NCBI GenBank assembly: GCA_001717015.1
Contig: MAGV01000013.1
Span: 1,147 to 12,774 of the forward strand
Reading direction: 5' to 3'
Source: Candidatus Methanosuratincola petrocarbonis (ex Vanwonterghem et al. 2016)
GTDB taxonomy: Archaea > Thermoproteota > Methanomethylicia > Methanomethylicales > Methanomethylicaceae
Length of the DNA stretch: 11,628 nucleotides
Part shown: positions 1 to 6,107 of the stretch, piece by piece
Numbering within the stretch: the stretch's first letter is position 1
Layout: every line of letters begins with the position of its first letter
The notes under the pieces: model-generated
Database searches by the model: none
The model's input: the letters and a program-made list of their open reading frames with translations, nothing else
What the model was told of the DNA's origin: nothing
Translations under genes and position numbers: made by a program

Positions 1-587
1 CCCTTTCTCCTCGGCCTAGGCCTCACTTCGGACTTAGGGTACCCGAGCCCCACCACGGCTGAGAGCCGAAGCTCTGGATCATTCACTCCTAGCAGCCTTT
101 TTAGTTCTCCCTCAAGGAGTAGCGGCACCCCAAACCAGCAAGATCCGATGCCCAGGCCACAAGCTGCGAGCATCATGTTCTCAATAGCTGCGGCACAGCT
201 CTGGTGGGCCCAGATCTCCTCAATGCGAGGATCGTTGTAAACCCTCTCCCTTAGGTCAGCGAAAACAGCCACATAAAGGGGCGCGAGATAGTACTCGCTG
301 CCGGATCCAGCCACCCAAGACTCGAACTTCTCATCACTCCACGCCTTCTTCATTAGCTTGGTGAAATATTCCCGGTGCGCCTCGAGCAGGAGCTTATGGA
401 GGCGAATTCGCGCCTCACCGGACTCGACTACAACAAAATGCCAAGCCTCTGCCCCGCCTGCAGTCGGCGCCCTGATGGCAGCCTCCAAGATCAATTTCCT
501 TGAAGACTCATCAATTGGGGTTTCTTTGAAGAGCCTCACCGAGCTGCGCTGCCTCAATACCTCGAAGAGATCAGCCAATCCGCTCAC
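1..587 (-). CDS. Nitroreductase-family protein, 3' end cut by the window edge
   Basis: My own reading of the minus strand gives an open frame from GTG at 587 to the left edge, about 195 residues. The N-terminus has the nitroreductase pattern: an RQRSSVRLFK segment near residue 13, then a helix leading to APTAGGAEAWHFVVVES, matching the FMN-contacting 'RRSVR...APS..N.QPW.FVVV' motif. The middle reads AHQSCAAAIENMMLAACGLGIGSCWFG, the usual dimer and flavin segment. The end (GYPKSEVRPRPRRK) resembles the normal C-terminus, so only a few residues should be missing. The family reduces nitro groups, quinones or other compounds with NAD(P)H using FMN; the substrate cannot be read here. The start is uncertain: TTG at 590 directly precedes the GTG and no clear ribosome site is seen. 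It lies 48 bases downstream of the aminotransferase gene, behind a T-tract, so it is probably a separate unit. Confidence 0.85.
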   Translation of the reverse strand, partial: MSGLADLFEVLRQRSSVRLFKETPIDESSRKLILEAAIRAPTAGGAEAWHFVVVESGEARIRLHKLLLEAHREYFTKLMKKAWSDEKFESWVAGSGSEYYLAPLYVAVFADLRERVYNDPRIEEIWAHQSCAAAIENMMLAACGLGIGSCWFGVPLLLEGELKRLLGVNDPELRLSAVVGLGYPKSEVRPRPRRK

Positions 588-611
588 CAATTAACAAAAG
601 AGTGGGACGGC

Positions 612-619
612 AAAAAAAA
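612..619 (-). terminator. T8 tract after the aminotransferase gene
   Basis: On the minus strand eight consecutive T residues lie 17 bases past the aminotransferase stop. Archaeal RNA polymerase terminates at such U-tracts without needing a hairpin. No obvious stem precedes it. It sits about 25 bases before the nitroreductase start, so it could also act as a poor AT-rich promoter element for that gene; termination is the simpler reading. Confidence 0.5.
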
Positions 620-635
620 CGTTGCCTCGGCTAGG

Positions 636-1784
636 CTACCGATCCAAAGCCTTCTCTATCCTGTCCATCGCCTCGCCCAGGCGCTCAACCGGGACGGTGT
701 AAGCAAGCCTCAGGTGCCCCCTGCCTGCAGCCCCGAAAGTGGACCCAGGGACTGCCGCCACCCTTGCCTCAACAAGCAGCTTCTCGGAGATCTTCAGGTC
801 ATCCCCAACAAAGGGGAATATATAGAATGCACCGCCCGGCTTCACCACGCTGAAACCCGGGATTTGCTTCAGCCGGCGGTAGATGTAGTCCCTCCTCCGC
901 ATGTATTCCGATCGCATCTGGCTTACTGCAGCCTGGCTCCTAGGATCTGAAAGGGCACGGGCGGCTGCATATTGTGCGAAAGAAGTGGGGCATGCAGACA
1001 GGTACATCTGGAACTTCACCATCCTCGCGATCAAATCCTCTGGGCCTGCAGCATACCCGATCCTCCACCCAGTCATCGCATAAGTCTTCGACAGGCTGCC
1101 CACAGTGATAAACCTCCCAGGCTCGGATGCGACAGAGGCAGGGCTTACATGGCGGATGCCGTCGTAGACCAGCGACTCGTAGACCTCGTCGGACACTACC
1201 GCCAAGCCGTGATCCTCAGCGAACTCAACGGTTGCCCTCACATCTTTCTCAGTGAGAACCGCCCCCGTGGGGTTGTTTGGAGAGTTGAGCACGATCGCGC
1301 GGGTCCTCTCTGTCAGATGCCTTTGCAGGTCATCAACAGTCAAGACAAATCCGTTTTCCATCTTCAGCGGGACTTCGACGGGAACGCCGCCAGCCAACCG
1401 GACGGTCGCGCTGTATGTCACGAAGTGGGGCGATGGGATCAATACCTCGTCCCCCTCCTTAAGGAATGATGCCCATATGAGGAGGAATGCCTGGTTGCCC
1501 CCCGTGGTGACGATTATCTCCTTGTCAGGGTCGGCAAAGATAGAGTTCTCTTTTTTGAGCTTTTCAGATATCGCGTCCCTAAGCTCCTTGAGCCCATTGT
1601 TTGGCGTGTAGTGTGTTATTCCCCTGTCCAGGGCCTCCTTTGCATATTCTTTTATGTGCGCAGGCGTGTCGAAATCAGGCTCTCCTATCCCAAGAGAGAT
1701 GACGTCGGCGTATTTGCTAGAGAGTTCAAAAAGGCGCCTAATCCCCGAGGCGGGTATCTCTTCTAGACGGTCGTGTAGCGACAT
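636..1784 (-). CDS. Class I PLP-dependent aminotransferase (aspartate aminotransferase-like)
   Basis: A 382-residue fold-type I aminotransferase of the subgroup that includes archaeal aspartate and aromatic aminotransferases. It transfers an amino group between an amino acid and a 2-oxo acid using pyridoxal phosphate, in the cytosol. All key elements are visible: GIGEPDFDTP at residues 32-41, NSPNNPTG at 167-174, SDEVY around Asp199-Tyr202 (the Asp that contacts the PLP ring nitrogen), the Schiff-base Lys233 in GSLSKTYAMTGWRIGY, Arg241, and the substrate carboxylate-binding Arg359 in GHLRLAY. Length is normal for the family. Substrate specificity (aspartate, aromatic or other) cannot be decided from these motifs. 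The ATG start has no ribosome site but lies about 28 bases after a TATA-like element, suggesting a leaderless or nearly leaderless transcript. The upstream purM gene is on the same strand, 49 bases away. Confidence 0.9.
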   Translation of the reverse strand: MSLHDRLEEIPASGIRRLFELSSKYADVISLGIGEPDFDTPAHIKEYAKEALDRGITHYTPNNGLKELRDAISEKLKKENSIFADPDKEIIVTTGGNQAFLLIWASFLKEGDEVLIPSPHFVTYSATVRLAGGVPVEVPLKMENGFVLTVDDLQRHLTERTRAIVLNSPNNPTGAVLTEKDVRATVEFAEDHGLAVVSDEVYESLVYDGIRHVSPASVASEPGRFITVGSLSKTYAMTGWRIGYAAGPEDLIARMVKFQMYLSACPTSFAQYAAARALSDPRSQAAVSQMRSEYMRRRDYIYRRLKQIPGFSVVKPGGAFYIFPFVGDDLKISEKLLVEARVAAVPGSTFGAAGRGHLRLAYTVPVERLGEAMDRIEKALDR

Positions 1785-1811
1785 TCTAATCTACATGAGG
1801 TAGTCCATGGG

Positions 1812-1820
1812 ATTTAAAAG
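1812..1820 (-). promoter_or_regulatory. TATA-like promoter of the aminotransferase gene
   Basis: The minus strand reads CTTTTAAAT here, in the 49-base gap after purM. Archaeal transcription starts about 25 bases past the TATA centre, which would be close to base 1790, a few bases before the ATG at 1784. No GGAGG-type site lies between, consistent with a leaderless mRNA. Confidence 0.5.
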
Positions 1821-1833
1821 GGTTTATGCCAGA

Positions 1834-2982
1834 TCACTGGAAGAGGTACTCTTCGGAACCCCTCCTTATCAGGACGGCGTTCTTACCGTTCGATCTCTCG
1901 CACCTGCCGATAACATGGGCGCCCACCTTGAACTTCTCGGCAGATCGTATCACTTCTTCTTCTTGCCCCTTGCCTACTACGACTTCCATCCCTATCCCCA
2001 TGTTGTAGTTGCGGCACATCTCCCTTGGCGACTCGCCGCTCTCCTTGCCGATCAGCCTGAAAATAGGATCCGGATCTGGGAGGCTGTCCTTGATGTAGAG
2101 TATATCCTTACCGATCCTGAGGGACTTTGTAAGGCCGCCCCCGGTGTTATGGACTAACGCCTTGACAGGCACACGCTTGAGCATATCGATCACAATCGGG
2201 AGGAATATCCTCGTAGGGGAGAGCAATGCCTCGCCCACGGTCATCCCGAGGTCGGGCAGATCGTCGTCGATCCAGTATCTGCCGTAGTATCCCCTGGAGC
2301 CTTCTTGACCGATCTCAGGGTATTTCTTGAAGTAGTCGCTCCTGAGCAGAGAATGCCTGGCAAGAGAGATCCCGTTGCACATGATCCCGCTGTTCTCCCT
2401 CTCCTCGTAACTGCATCGTCCGCCGCTCACTATCCCCACAATCACGTCGCCAGGAGAAATATCATTGCCAGTTATCATATTCTCAAGTTCAACCCGCCCG
2501 AAGACTGTGCCGGAGACGTCCAGAGTCCTTATTATGTCCGGGAGGTCGGCCGTCTCCCCGCCGCAGAAGAGAACCCTGCAGCCCAGACGACCCAAGGTTC
2601 CGAATGTCCTTGAGAACCCAGAGGCGAGCGATGAGAGCAGGGATTCCCTCTCGAGCCGGATCGTGTTCAGCGCGACATAATCCGAGAATGCTACGGGCAC
2701 CCCCCCAACGCAAACAACATCGTCGAGATTCATCGCCAGAACGTCCTGAGCGAGCCCAGAGAACCAGCTGTAATCGCCGGTCTCTCTGGAATAGATGTAA
2801 GATATTATTGGCTTGCTGCCAGCCCCGTCCTCATGGAGAATCAGGCCCGACTTGGGATCGTCCGGGTCTCGTACAACGCTGCAGAACGAGTCTGGGAAGA
2901 GGTCATCCGTCACTCCCTTTATCGATGAGATTCCCTTCTTGTCGACATCCACTCCAAGTTCAGAGTACTTCGATCCGGGCAA
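1834..2982 (-). CDS. purM: Phosphoribosylformylglycinamidine cyclo-ligase (AIR synthetase)
   Basis: A 382-residue PurM-type protein. PurM closes the imidazole ring of FGAM using ATP to give AIR, in purine synthesis. Visible motifs in order: the N-terminal KYSELGVDVD typical of PurM, DGAGSK at 52-57 (usual DGVGTK), the NLDD segment at 85-88, FSDYVALN near 99-106, GGETADLPD at 141-149 (usual GGETAEMP), SPTRIF at 255-260, HNTGGG at 278-283 (usual HITGGG), and RNYNMGIGM at 324-332. It is longer than the usual 330-350 residues. The glycine-rich segment near 186-208 that normally reads SSGxHSNGYSL is SGGRCSYEE plus about eight extra residues before CNGISLAR, so it is a divergent PurM. The start is TTG: an in-frame TGA lies just upstream and a perfect GGTGAT ribosome site precedes it by 8 bases. 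Other purine genes are not in the window. Confidence 0.82.
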   Translation of the reverse strand: MPGSKYSELGVDVDKKGISSIKGVTDDLFPDSFCSVVRDPDDPKSGLILHEDGAGSKPIISYIYSRETGDYSWFSGLAQDVLAMNLDDVVCVGGVPVAFSDYVALNTIRLERESLLSSLASGFSRTFGTLGRLGCRVLFCGGETADLPDIIRTLDVSGTVFGRVELENMITGNDISPGDVIVGIVSGGRCSYEERENSGIMCNGISLARHSLLRSDYFKKYPEIGQEGSRGYYGRYWIDDDLPDLGMTVGEALLSPTRIFLPIVIDMLKRVPVKALVHNTGGGLTKSLRIGKDILYIKDSLPDPDPIFRLIGKESGESPREMCRNYNMGIGMEVVVGKGQEEEVIRSAEKFKVGAHVIGRCERSNGKNAVLIRRGSEEYLFQ

Positions 2983-2990
2983 GCTAGATC

Positions 2991-2996
2991 ATCACC
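2991..2996 (-). promoter_or_regulatory. Ribosome binding site deciding the purM TTG start
   Basis: The minus strand reads GGTGAT, fully complementary to the conserved archaeal 16S rRNA tail, with an 8-base spacer to TTG at 2982. With the in-frame stop immediately upstream, it fixes the non-ATG start of purM. Confidence 0.7.
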
Positions 2997-3041
2997 CATC
3001 AAGGGGGCAATCCACACTCATAAACGTTCTCAGCGACCCCA

Positions 3042-3053
3042 CCTTTTTATAGT
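3042..3053. promoter_or_regulatory. Shared TATA-like element between divergent purM and the small gene
   Basis: The plus strand has TTTTTATAG at 3044-3052; the complementary strand reads CTATAAAAAGG preceded by CAAA, resembling a BRE plus TATA box. On the plus strand the expected start is near base 3074, about ten bases before the ATG at 3084. On the minus strand it would be near 3022, giving purM a roughly 40-base leader that contains its GGTGAT site. One element may serve both directions. A second weak minus-strand candidate is TTTATG near 3019-3024. Confidence 0.45.
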
Positions 3054-3083
3054 TTGAAGTAGGATGTTTTTACGTGAAACTTG

Positions 3084-3374
3084 ATGAGCGAAGAACTCAA
3101 GGAGCGCCTCGAGGAGCTTGTCTTCAAGTGGGTGAAGAGGCAGCTTGAGGACGGGAACTGCAGGATGAACCTCAGGATTGAGATCGACACCCCAATCGAA
3201 CTGAAGGGCATGAAGGGGAGGATCCGCGGCGACATACTGCTTGGCGGGGTTCAGACGGACGAGCCAGCCAAGACGGATCCAGGAGCTGAGCCGCAGGACT
3301 GCAAGAAGGATGTGGCAGAAGCTGAGATGAGCCTACAGGAAGTCGAAAAACTCCTCAGATCCCTCGGGGTGTGA
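3084..3374 (+). CDS. Small charged protein of unknown function
   Basis: A 96-residue protein on the plus strand, transcribed away from purM. I do not recognise a family. Residues 1-20 (MSEELKERLEELVFKWVKRQ) form a charged amphipathic helix; residues 25-55 look like beta strands (NLRIEIDTPIEL, then GRIRGDILLGG); residues 56-75 form a polar linker; the end (EMSLQEVEKLLRSLGV) is another amphipathic helix. There are two cysteines, no signal peptide and no membrane segment, so it is probably a small cytosolic protein. ATG at 3084 is preferred; a TTG directly before it would add one residue. It has a plausible TATA box about 36 bases upstream and no clear ribosome site. No T-tract follows on its own strand before the convergent gene at 3413. 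Confidence 0.65.
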   Translation: MSEELKERLEELVFKWVKRQLEDGNCRMNLRIEIDTPIELKGMKGRIRGDILLGGVQTDEPAKTDPGAEPQDCKKDVAEAEMSLQEVEKLLRSLGV

Positions 3375-3399
3375 TGATTATCGTAAAGGCGGGGTCTTG

Positions 3400-3412
3400 A
3401 AAAAATTAAAAA
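3400..3412 (-). terminator. T-tract terminator after the RHH gene, end of the hydrogenase transcript
   Basis: Immediately past the stop of the ribbon-helix-helix gene the minus strand reads TTTTTAATTTTTT. This is a good archaeal U-rich terminator. No comparable tract exists between the hydrogenase small-subunit gene and the RHH gene, so read-through from the operon would end here. Confidence 0.6.
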
Positions 3413-3997
3413 TCATGGTTTCTTTATCCTGAAGACCAGGCTGAGGTTTGATACGTACTTGAATTCGGGCTTCATGCCAAGCGTGGACTCTAGGGAAGCC
3501 TCAACGTAGTTCTTAACAAATAGGGACCATTTTTCCCCCATATTGTGGGACGCCCTTATTTCCAGATAGTCCTCGTCTTCAACCTCGTAGCAGGTAGTCC
3601 AGTTCGAATAGCCGCAGAGGAACATTAGGAAGAATTGCTTGAATGCGCTGACTGACAGCTCTCCGAAGAGCAGGAGCATTATCTCTTTAGAGGTTGCAGA
3701 TCCCATTTTGCGCCCTATCTTAGCCACAGACTCTTCGTCAAGCGCATTGATTATCTCTATAAGGTCGTTCCTTGGGAGGGTGACCACTCCCATCTGCTCG
3801 ACCTTTGCGCCTATCCTCACATATTTCCTCAAAATCCTGCAGGTCAGGCCATTCACAGTTGCGCCTTGCTTTTTTGCCTCTTCCTCCAGCCCCCGCATGA
3901 CATCAGCATCAAGGCGGAATGTCCTGGGGGCAGACTGCCCTTCTTCGCCCATTTGTCGCTCGCCTTTTTGACTGTAGTTCCTCTGCCAATTTAACAT
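3413..3997 (-). CDS. Ribbon-helix-helix DNA-binding protein with unknown C-terminal domain
   Basis: A 194-residue protein. Residues 25-60 (from RTFRLDADVMRGLEEEAKK to LRKYV) show the ribbon-helix-helix pattern of the CopG/Arc type: a short beta strand of alternating residues, a helix, a G-x-T-x-N turn and a second helix. This indicates a dimeric DNA-binding regulator. The remaining 130 residues (a helical stretch, then ASHNMGEKWSLF near 149-160 and a beta-rich end) form a second domain I cannot name, possibly for sensing or oligomerisation. The chosen ATG has GGGAGG upstream with about 9 bases of spacing; ATG at 3952 (residue 16) would still keep the whole RHH domain. It follows the hydrogenase operon by 100 bases on the same strand with no T-tract in between, so it may be cotranscribed and regulate the operon; that is inference. 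Confidence 0.72.
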   Translation of the reverse strand: MLNWQRNYSQKGERQMGEEGQSAPRTFRLDADVMRGLEEEAKKQGATVNGLTCRILRKYVRIGAKVEQMGVVTLPRNDLIEIINALDEESVAKIGRKMGSATSKEIMLLLFGELSVSAFKQFFLMFLCGYSNWTTCYEVEDEDYLEIRASHNMGEKWSLFVKNYVEASLESTLGMKPEFKYVSNLSLVFRIKKP

Positions 3998-4097
3998 TAT
4001 TCATTGCCTCCCAAATCAAGGAAGACCTTGCAAACACTGTTGGCGGAAGTTGCACGGTTCTAAAGCCGAAGCCGCCGCCCAAAATGGGAAGCATAAA

Positions 4098-4544
4098 TCA
4101 CTTCTTCGAGCGCTTTTCGGCAAGCTTCAGGATCCCCTGCACCACCCCATTAATTATTGCTTCAGGCTTTGGGGCGCACCCTGGCACATATACATCAACA
4201 GGTATCAGCAAGTCAGGGTGCCCGAGTATTGCATAATTCTCTGGAGCGTCATCGTAGAAGAGGCTGCCGCCGCAGGCACAGCTTCCGACCGCGACCACAA
4301 CCTTCGGCGCCGGGACCTGTTCGTATATCCGCTTTACCATCGGGATGAACTGCTTCGGTACGCATCCCGTCGTCAGCAGTATGTCGGCATGCCTGGGGGA
4401 CGGCACGAGCTGGACCCCGAAGCGCTCGACATCGAACCGAGGGGCCAGCGCAGCCAAGGTCTCTATGTCGCATCCGTTGCAGCCGCCGCAGTGCAGGTGG
4501 TAGAGCCAGGGCGAGTATATCCGAGCCTTGTCCATTATCCCCAT
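4098..4544 (-). CDS. hycG: Group 4 [NiFe] hydrogenase small subunit (HycG/HyfI/NuoB-like)
   Basis: A 148-residue NuoB-family protein that holds the proximal [4Fe-4S] cluster passing electrons to or from the [NiFe] site of the large subunit. Cluster ligands are visible: Cys22 and Cys25 in GGCNGCDIE, Cys89 in VGSCACGG, and Cys123 in VPGCAPKPEA. The stretch ERFGVQL then SPRHADILLTTG is diagnostic of energy-converting hydrogenase small subunits. It is short, as in Ech-type enzymes, without the C-terminal extension of E. coli HycG. Extra cysteines at 19, 61 and 91 are not standard ligands. It has no signal peptide, so it should sit on the cytoplasmic face of the membrane arm. Its ATG overlaps the stop of the preceding HycF-like gene by one base (TGATG). 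It is the last subunit gene of the operon. Confidence 0.93.
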   Translation of the reverse strand: MGIMDKARIYSPWLYHLHCGGCNGCDIETLAALAPRFDVERFGVQLVPSPRHADILLTTGCVPKQFIPMVKRIYEQVPAPKVVVAVGSCACGGSLFYDDAPENYAILGHPDLLIPVDVYVPGCAPKPEAIINGVVQGILKLAEKRSKK

Positions 4545-5131
4545 CAGACTCCCTCCAGCCAGACGTACTTCTTCGTATGGGTGTCTAAATCGACACCATA
4601 AGCCCTCCTGCAGTCAGGGCAGTATCCGTCAAGTTTCTTGTAGTCGTTCGAAACGGTCTCCTTAACGATCGGGTCGATCTTCTCCATCAACCTCTCATAA
4701 GTCCTGTCCACGAGCTTCCTTGTCACATACGGGGTGCCGCAGTTCTTGCACTTGAGGAGGTCGAGCTCGGTGAGGACCCGCGCCGCAGGATCCTCCCGGT
4801 TGGGGACTGCTATCTCGAACTTGTTAGTCATCTTTATCGCCTCCTCGGGGCAGGCCTCCTGGCAATGGGCACAGAAGGTGCACCTGAAGAGGAAGATCTC
4901 AACTGTCCGCTTTTCGCCTTTGTCGTATATGCTGGTAGCCCTCCCGGAGCAGACGAAGTAGCAGGCCCTGCAGCCGATGCACTTGTCTTTGTCCCGCTCA
5001 GGTATGCCACGGAGCCCTTCAGGTATCTGGCTATACCGCCTGTCAGGGGCTACCCCAGACGGGTAAGTCAGGGTCATCGGTTTGCTGTACTTCGACAGAA
5101 CCTGTTTGAGGATCTTAATTTCAGTAGACAT
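4544..5131 (-). CDS. hycF: HycF/HyfH-like iron-sulfur subunit with zinc-ribbon-like tail
   Basis: A 195-residue NuoI-family protein predicted to carry two [4Fe-4S] clusters. Ligands are Cys51, 54, 57, 61 (CIGCRACYFVC) and Cys84, 87, 90, 94 (CTFCAHCQEACP). The C-terminus adds CxxCG at 128-131 and CPDC at 171-174. These four cysteines look like a zinc-ribbon or rubredoxin-like site and match the extra C-terminal cysteines of HycF/HyfH in formate hydrogenlyase complexes. In the complex it should wire the small subunit to the peripheral four-cluster protein. The ATG lies one base after the stop of the membrane subunit gene, with GGTGGTG upstream as ribosome site. Confidence 0.9.
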   Translation of the reverse strand: MSTEIKILKQVLSKYSKPMTLTYPSGVAPDRRYSQIPEGLRGIPERDKDKCIGCRACYFVCSGRATSIYDKGEKRTVEIFLFRCTFCAHCQEACPEEAIKMTNKFEIAVPNREDPAARVLTELDLLKCKNCGTPYVTRKLVDRTYERLMEKIDPIVKETVSNDYKKLDGYCPDCRRAYGVDLDTHTKKYVWLEGV

Positions 5132-5132
5132 T

Positions 5133-6107
5133 TCACACCACCAACCATATCGCCAGAGCGATAATGAAATTCAGCACCCCCAGCGGGATCGCCACTTTGA
5201 GATACCAGTTTATCGCGTTCCTGATCCTGTATCTCGGGTTCAAGACCTGGACCGAAGTGAGCAGGAAGACCAGCACCACAGCCGCCACGATATACAGCGG
5301 AAGCCAGAGCACGTCGGTGGCAATCGGCGGGAGGAAGAGTGAGATGAAGAGCGCCACAAGCCCGTAGAGAAGGAATACCTTGGTCAAATAGTAAGTCCCC
5401 AAAAGCTTCCCCGAGTACTCGGTGTATGGCCCCGCAACTATCTCCGCCTCTGCCTCGGGCATATCGAAGGGCTTTATGTGCAGCTTCCCCAGCATGGCTA
5501 CAAACATCAGAGCGCCCGCAGTCACTGTGAGCAGCGCCAGGTACAATGACTGACCTCCTGATGAGATCTCCCATATGACAAGCGACTGCCTGGCAATGGC
5601 AACTGCGAAGAGGCTCAGCACGAATCCGAGCTCAGAAACGAGGAAGAGCTCGACCTCTCTCCTCGCGCCTATTGCTGCCCATGGCGATCCGCTCGCGACG
5701 GGCCCGAGGATTGTGAAGAGTATCGATGCGATAAGCAAGTATGACGCGATTATCAGGCTATATGGAACCCCGGAGAGCAGCGGCATCCCAGGGAACGGGA
5801 TGAAGAATATTGCGGCAACCGCAAAGAACAGGGACAGGAACGGGGAGTAGACGAAGAGTCGCCTTCTCGAAACATCAGGGACTATCGTCTCCTTGCCGTA
5901 CAGCTTCAGGATGTCATAGAGCGGCTGCAGCAACCTGGTCGTCCCAAGCAGAGGCTTCAGGTCGCCGTACATCCTCAGCATCGGCCCTACCCGCCACTGG
6001 AACCTTGCAGAGAGCTTCCTCAACAAGTAGGAGTATATGACTCCCAAGAATAGAGCCAAGGGCACTATAACAATCAAACTGATCACTGTAAAGATCAAAT
6101 CTACCAT
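5133..6107 (-). CDS. hycD: Membrane anchor subunit (HycD/HyfC/NuoH-like)
   Basis: A 324-residue polytopic membrane protein with roughly eight hydrophobic helices. It belongs to the NuoH family, which joins the soluble hydrogenase arm to the ion-pumping arm. Diagnostic segments: RVGP at 39-42; a loop reading SPWAAIGARRE near 141-151; and the acidic loop at 213-233 that begins PFDMPEAEAE and ends TEYSG, the form typical of formate hydrogenlyase and other group 4 hydrogenases. Its Glu/Asp residues belong to the E-channel that couples electron transfer to ion movement. I chose ATG at 6107 because AGGAGG lies 8 bases upstream; a frame opening at 6146 would add 13 polar residues inside the preceding gene. 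The start overlaps the large-subunit stop by 7 bases, indicating translational coupling. Confidence 0.93.
   Translation of the reverse strand: MVDLIFTVISLIVIVPLALFLGVIYSYLLRKLSARFQWRVGPMLRMYGDLKPLLGTTRLLQPLYDILKLYGKETIVPDVSRRRLFVYSPFLSLFFAVAAIFFIPFPGMPLLSGVPYSLIIASYLLIASILFTILGPVASGSPWAAIGARREVELFLVSELGFVLSLFAVAIARQSLVIWEISSGGQSLYLALLTVTAGALMFVAMLGKLHIKPFDMPEAEAEIVAGPYTEYSGKLLGTYYLTKVFLLYGLVALFISLFLPPIATDVLWLPLYIVAAVVLVFLLTSVQVLNPRYRIRNAINWYLKVAIPLGVLNFIIALAIWLVV

Noticed and set aside
972..1469. 165-codon open frame on the plus strand
   Set aside because: It is antisense to the aminotransferase gene, which has complete family motifs. Its product is low in hydrophobic patterning and rich in Arg/His/Pro as expected of a shadow frame.
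1834..2982. HypE (hydrogenase maturation), attractive because of the nearby hydrogenase
   Set aside because: The N-terminal KYSELGVDVD, GGETADLPD, H-x-TGGG and RNYNMGIGM segments are PurM features, and the C-terminal PRIC motif of HypE is absent.
4050..4601. 183-codon open frame on the plus strand
   Set aside because: It is antisense to the hydrogenase small-subunit gene, which carries all cluster ligands; no recognisable domain in this frame.
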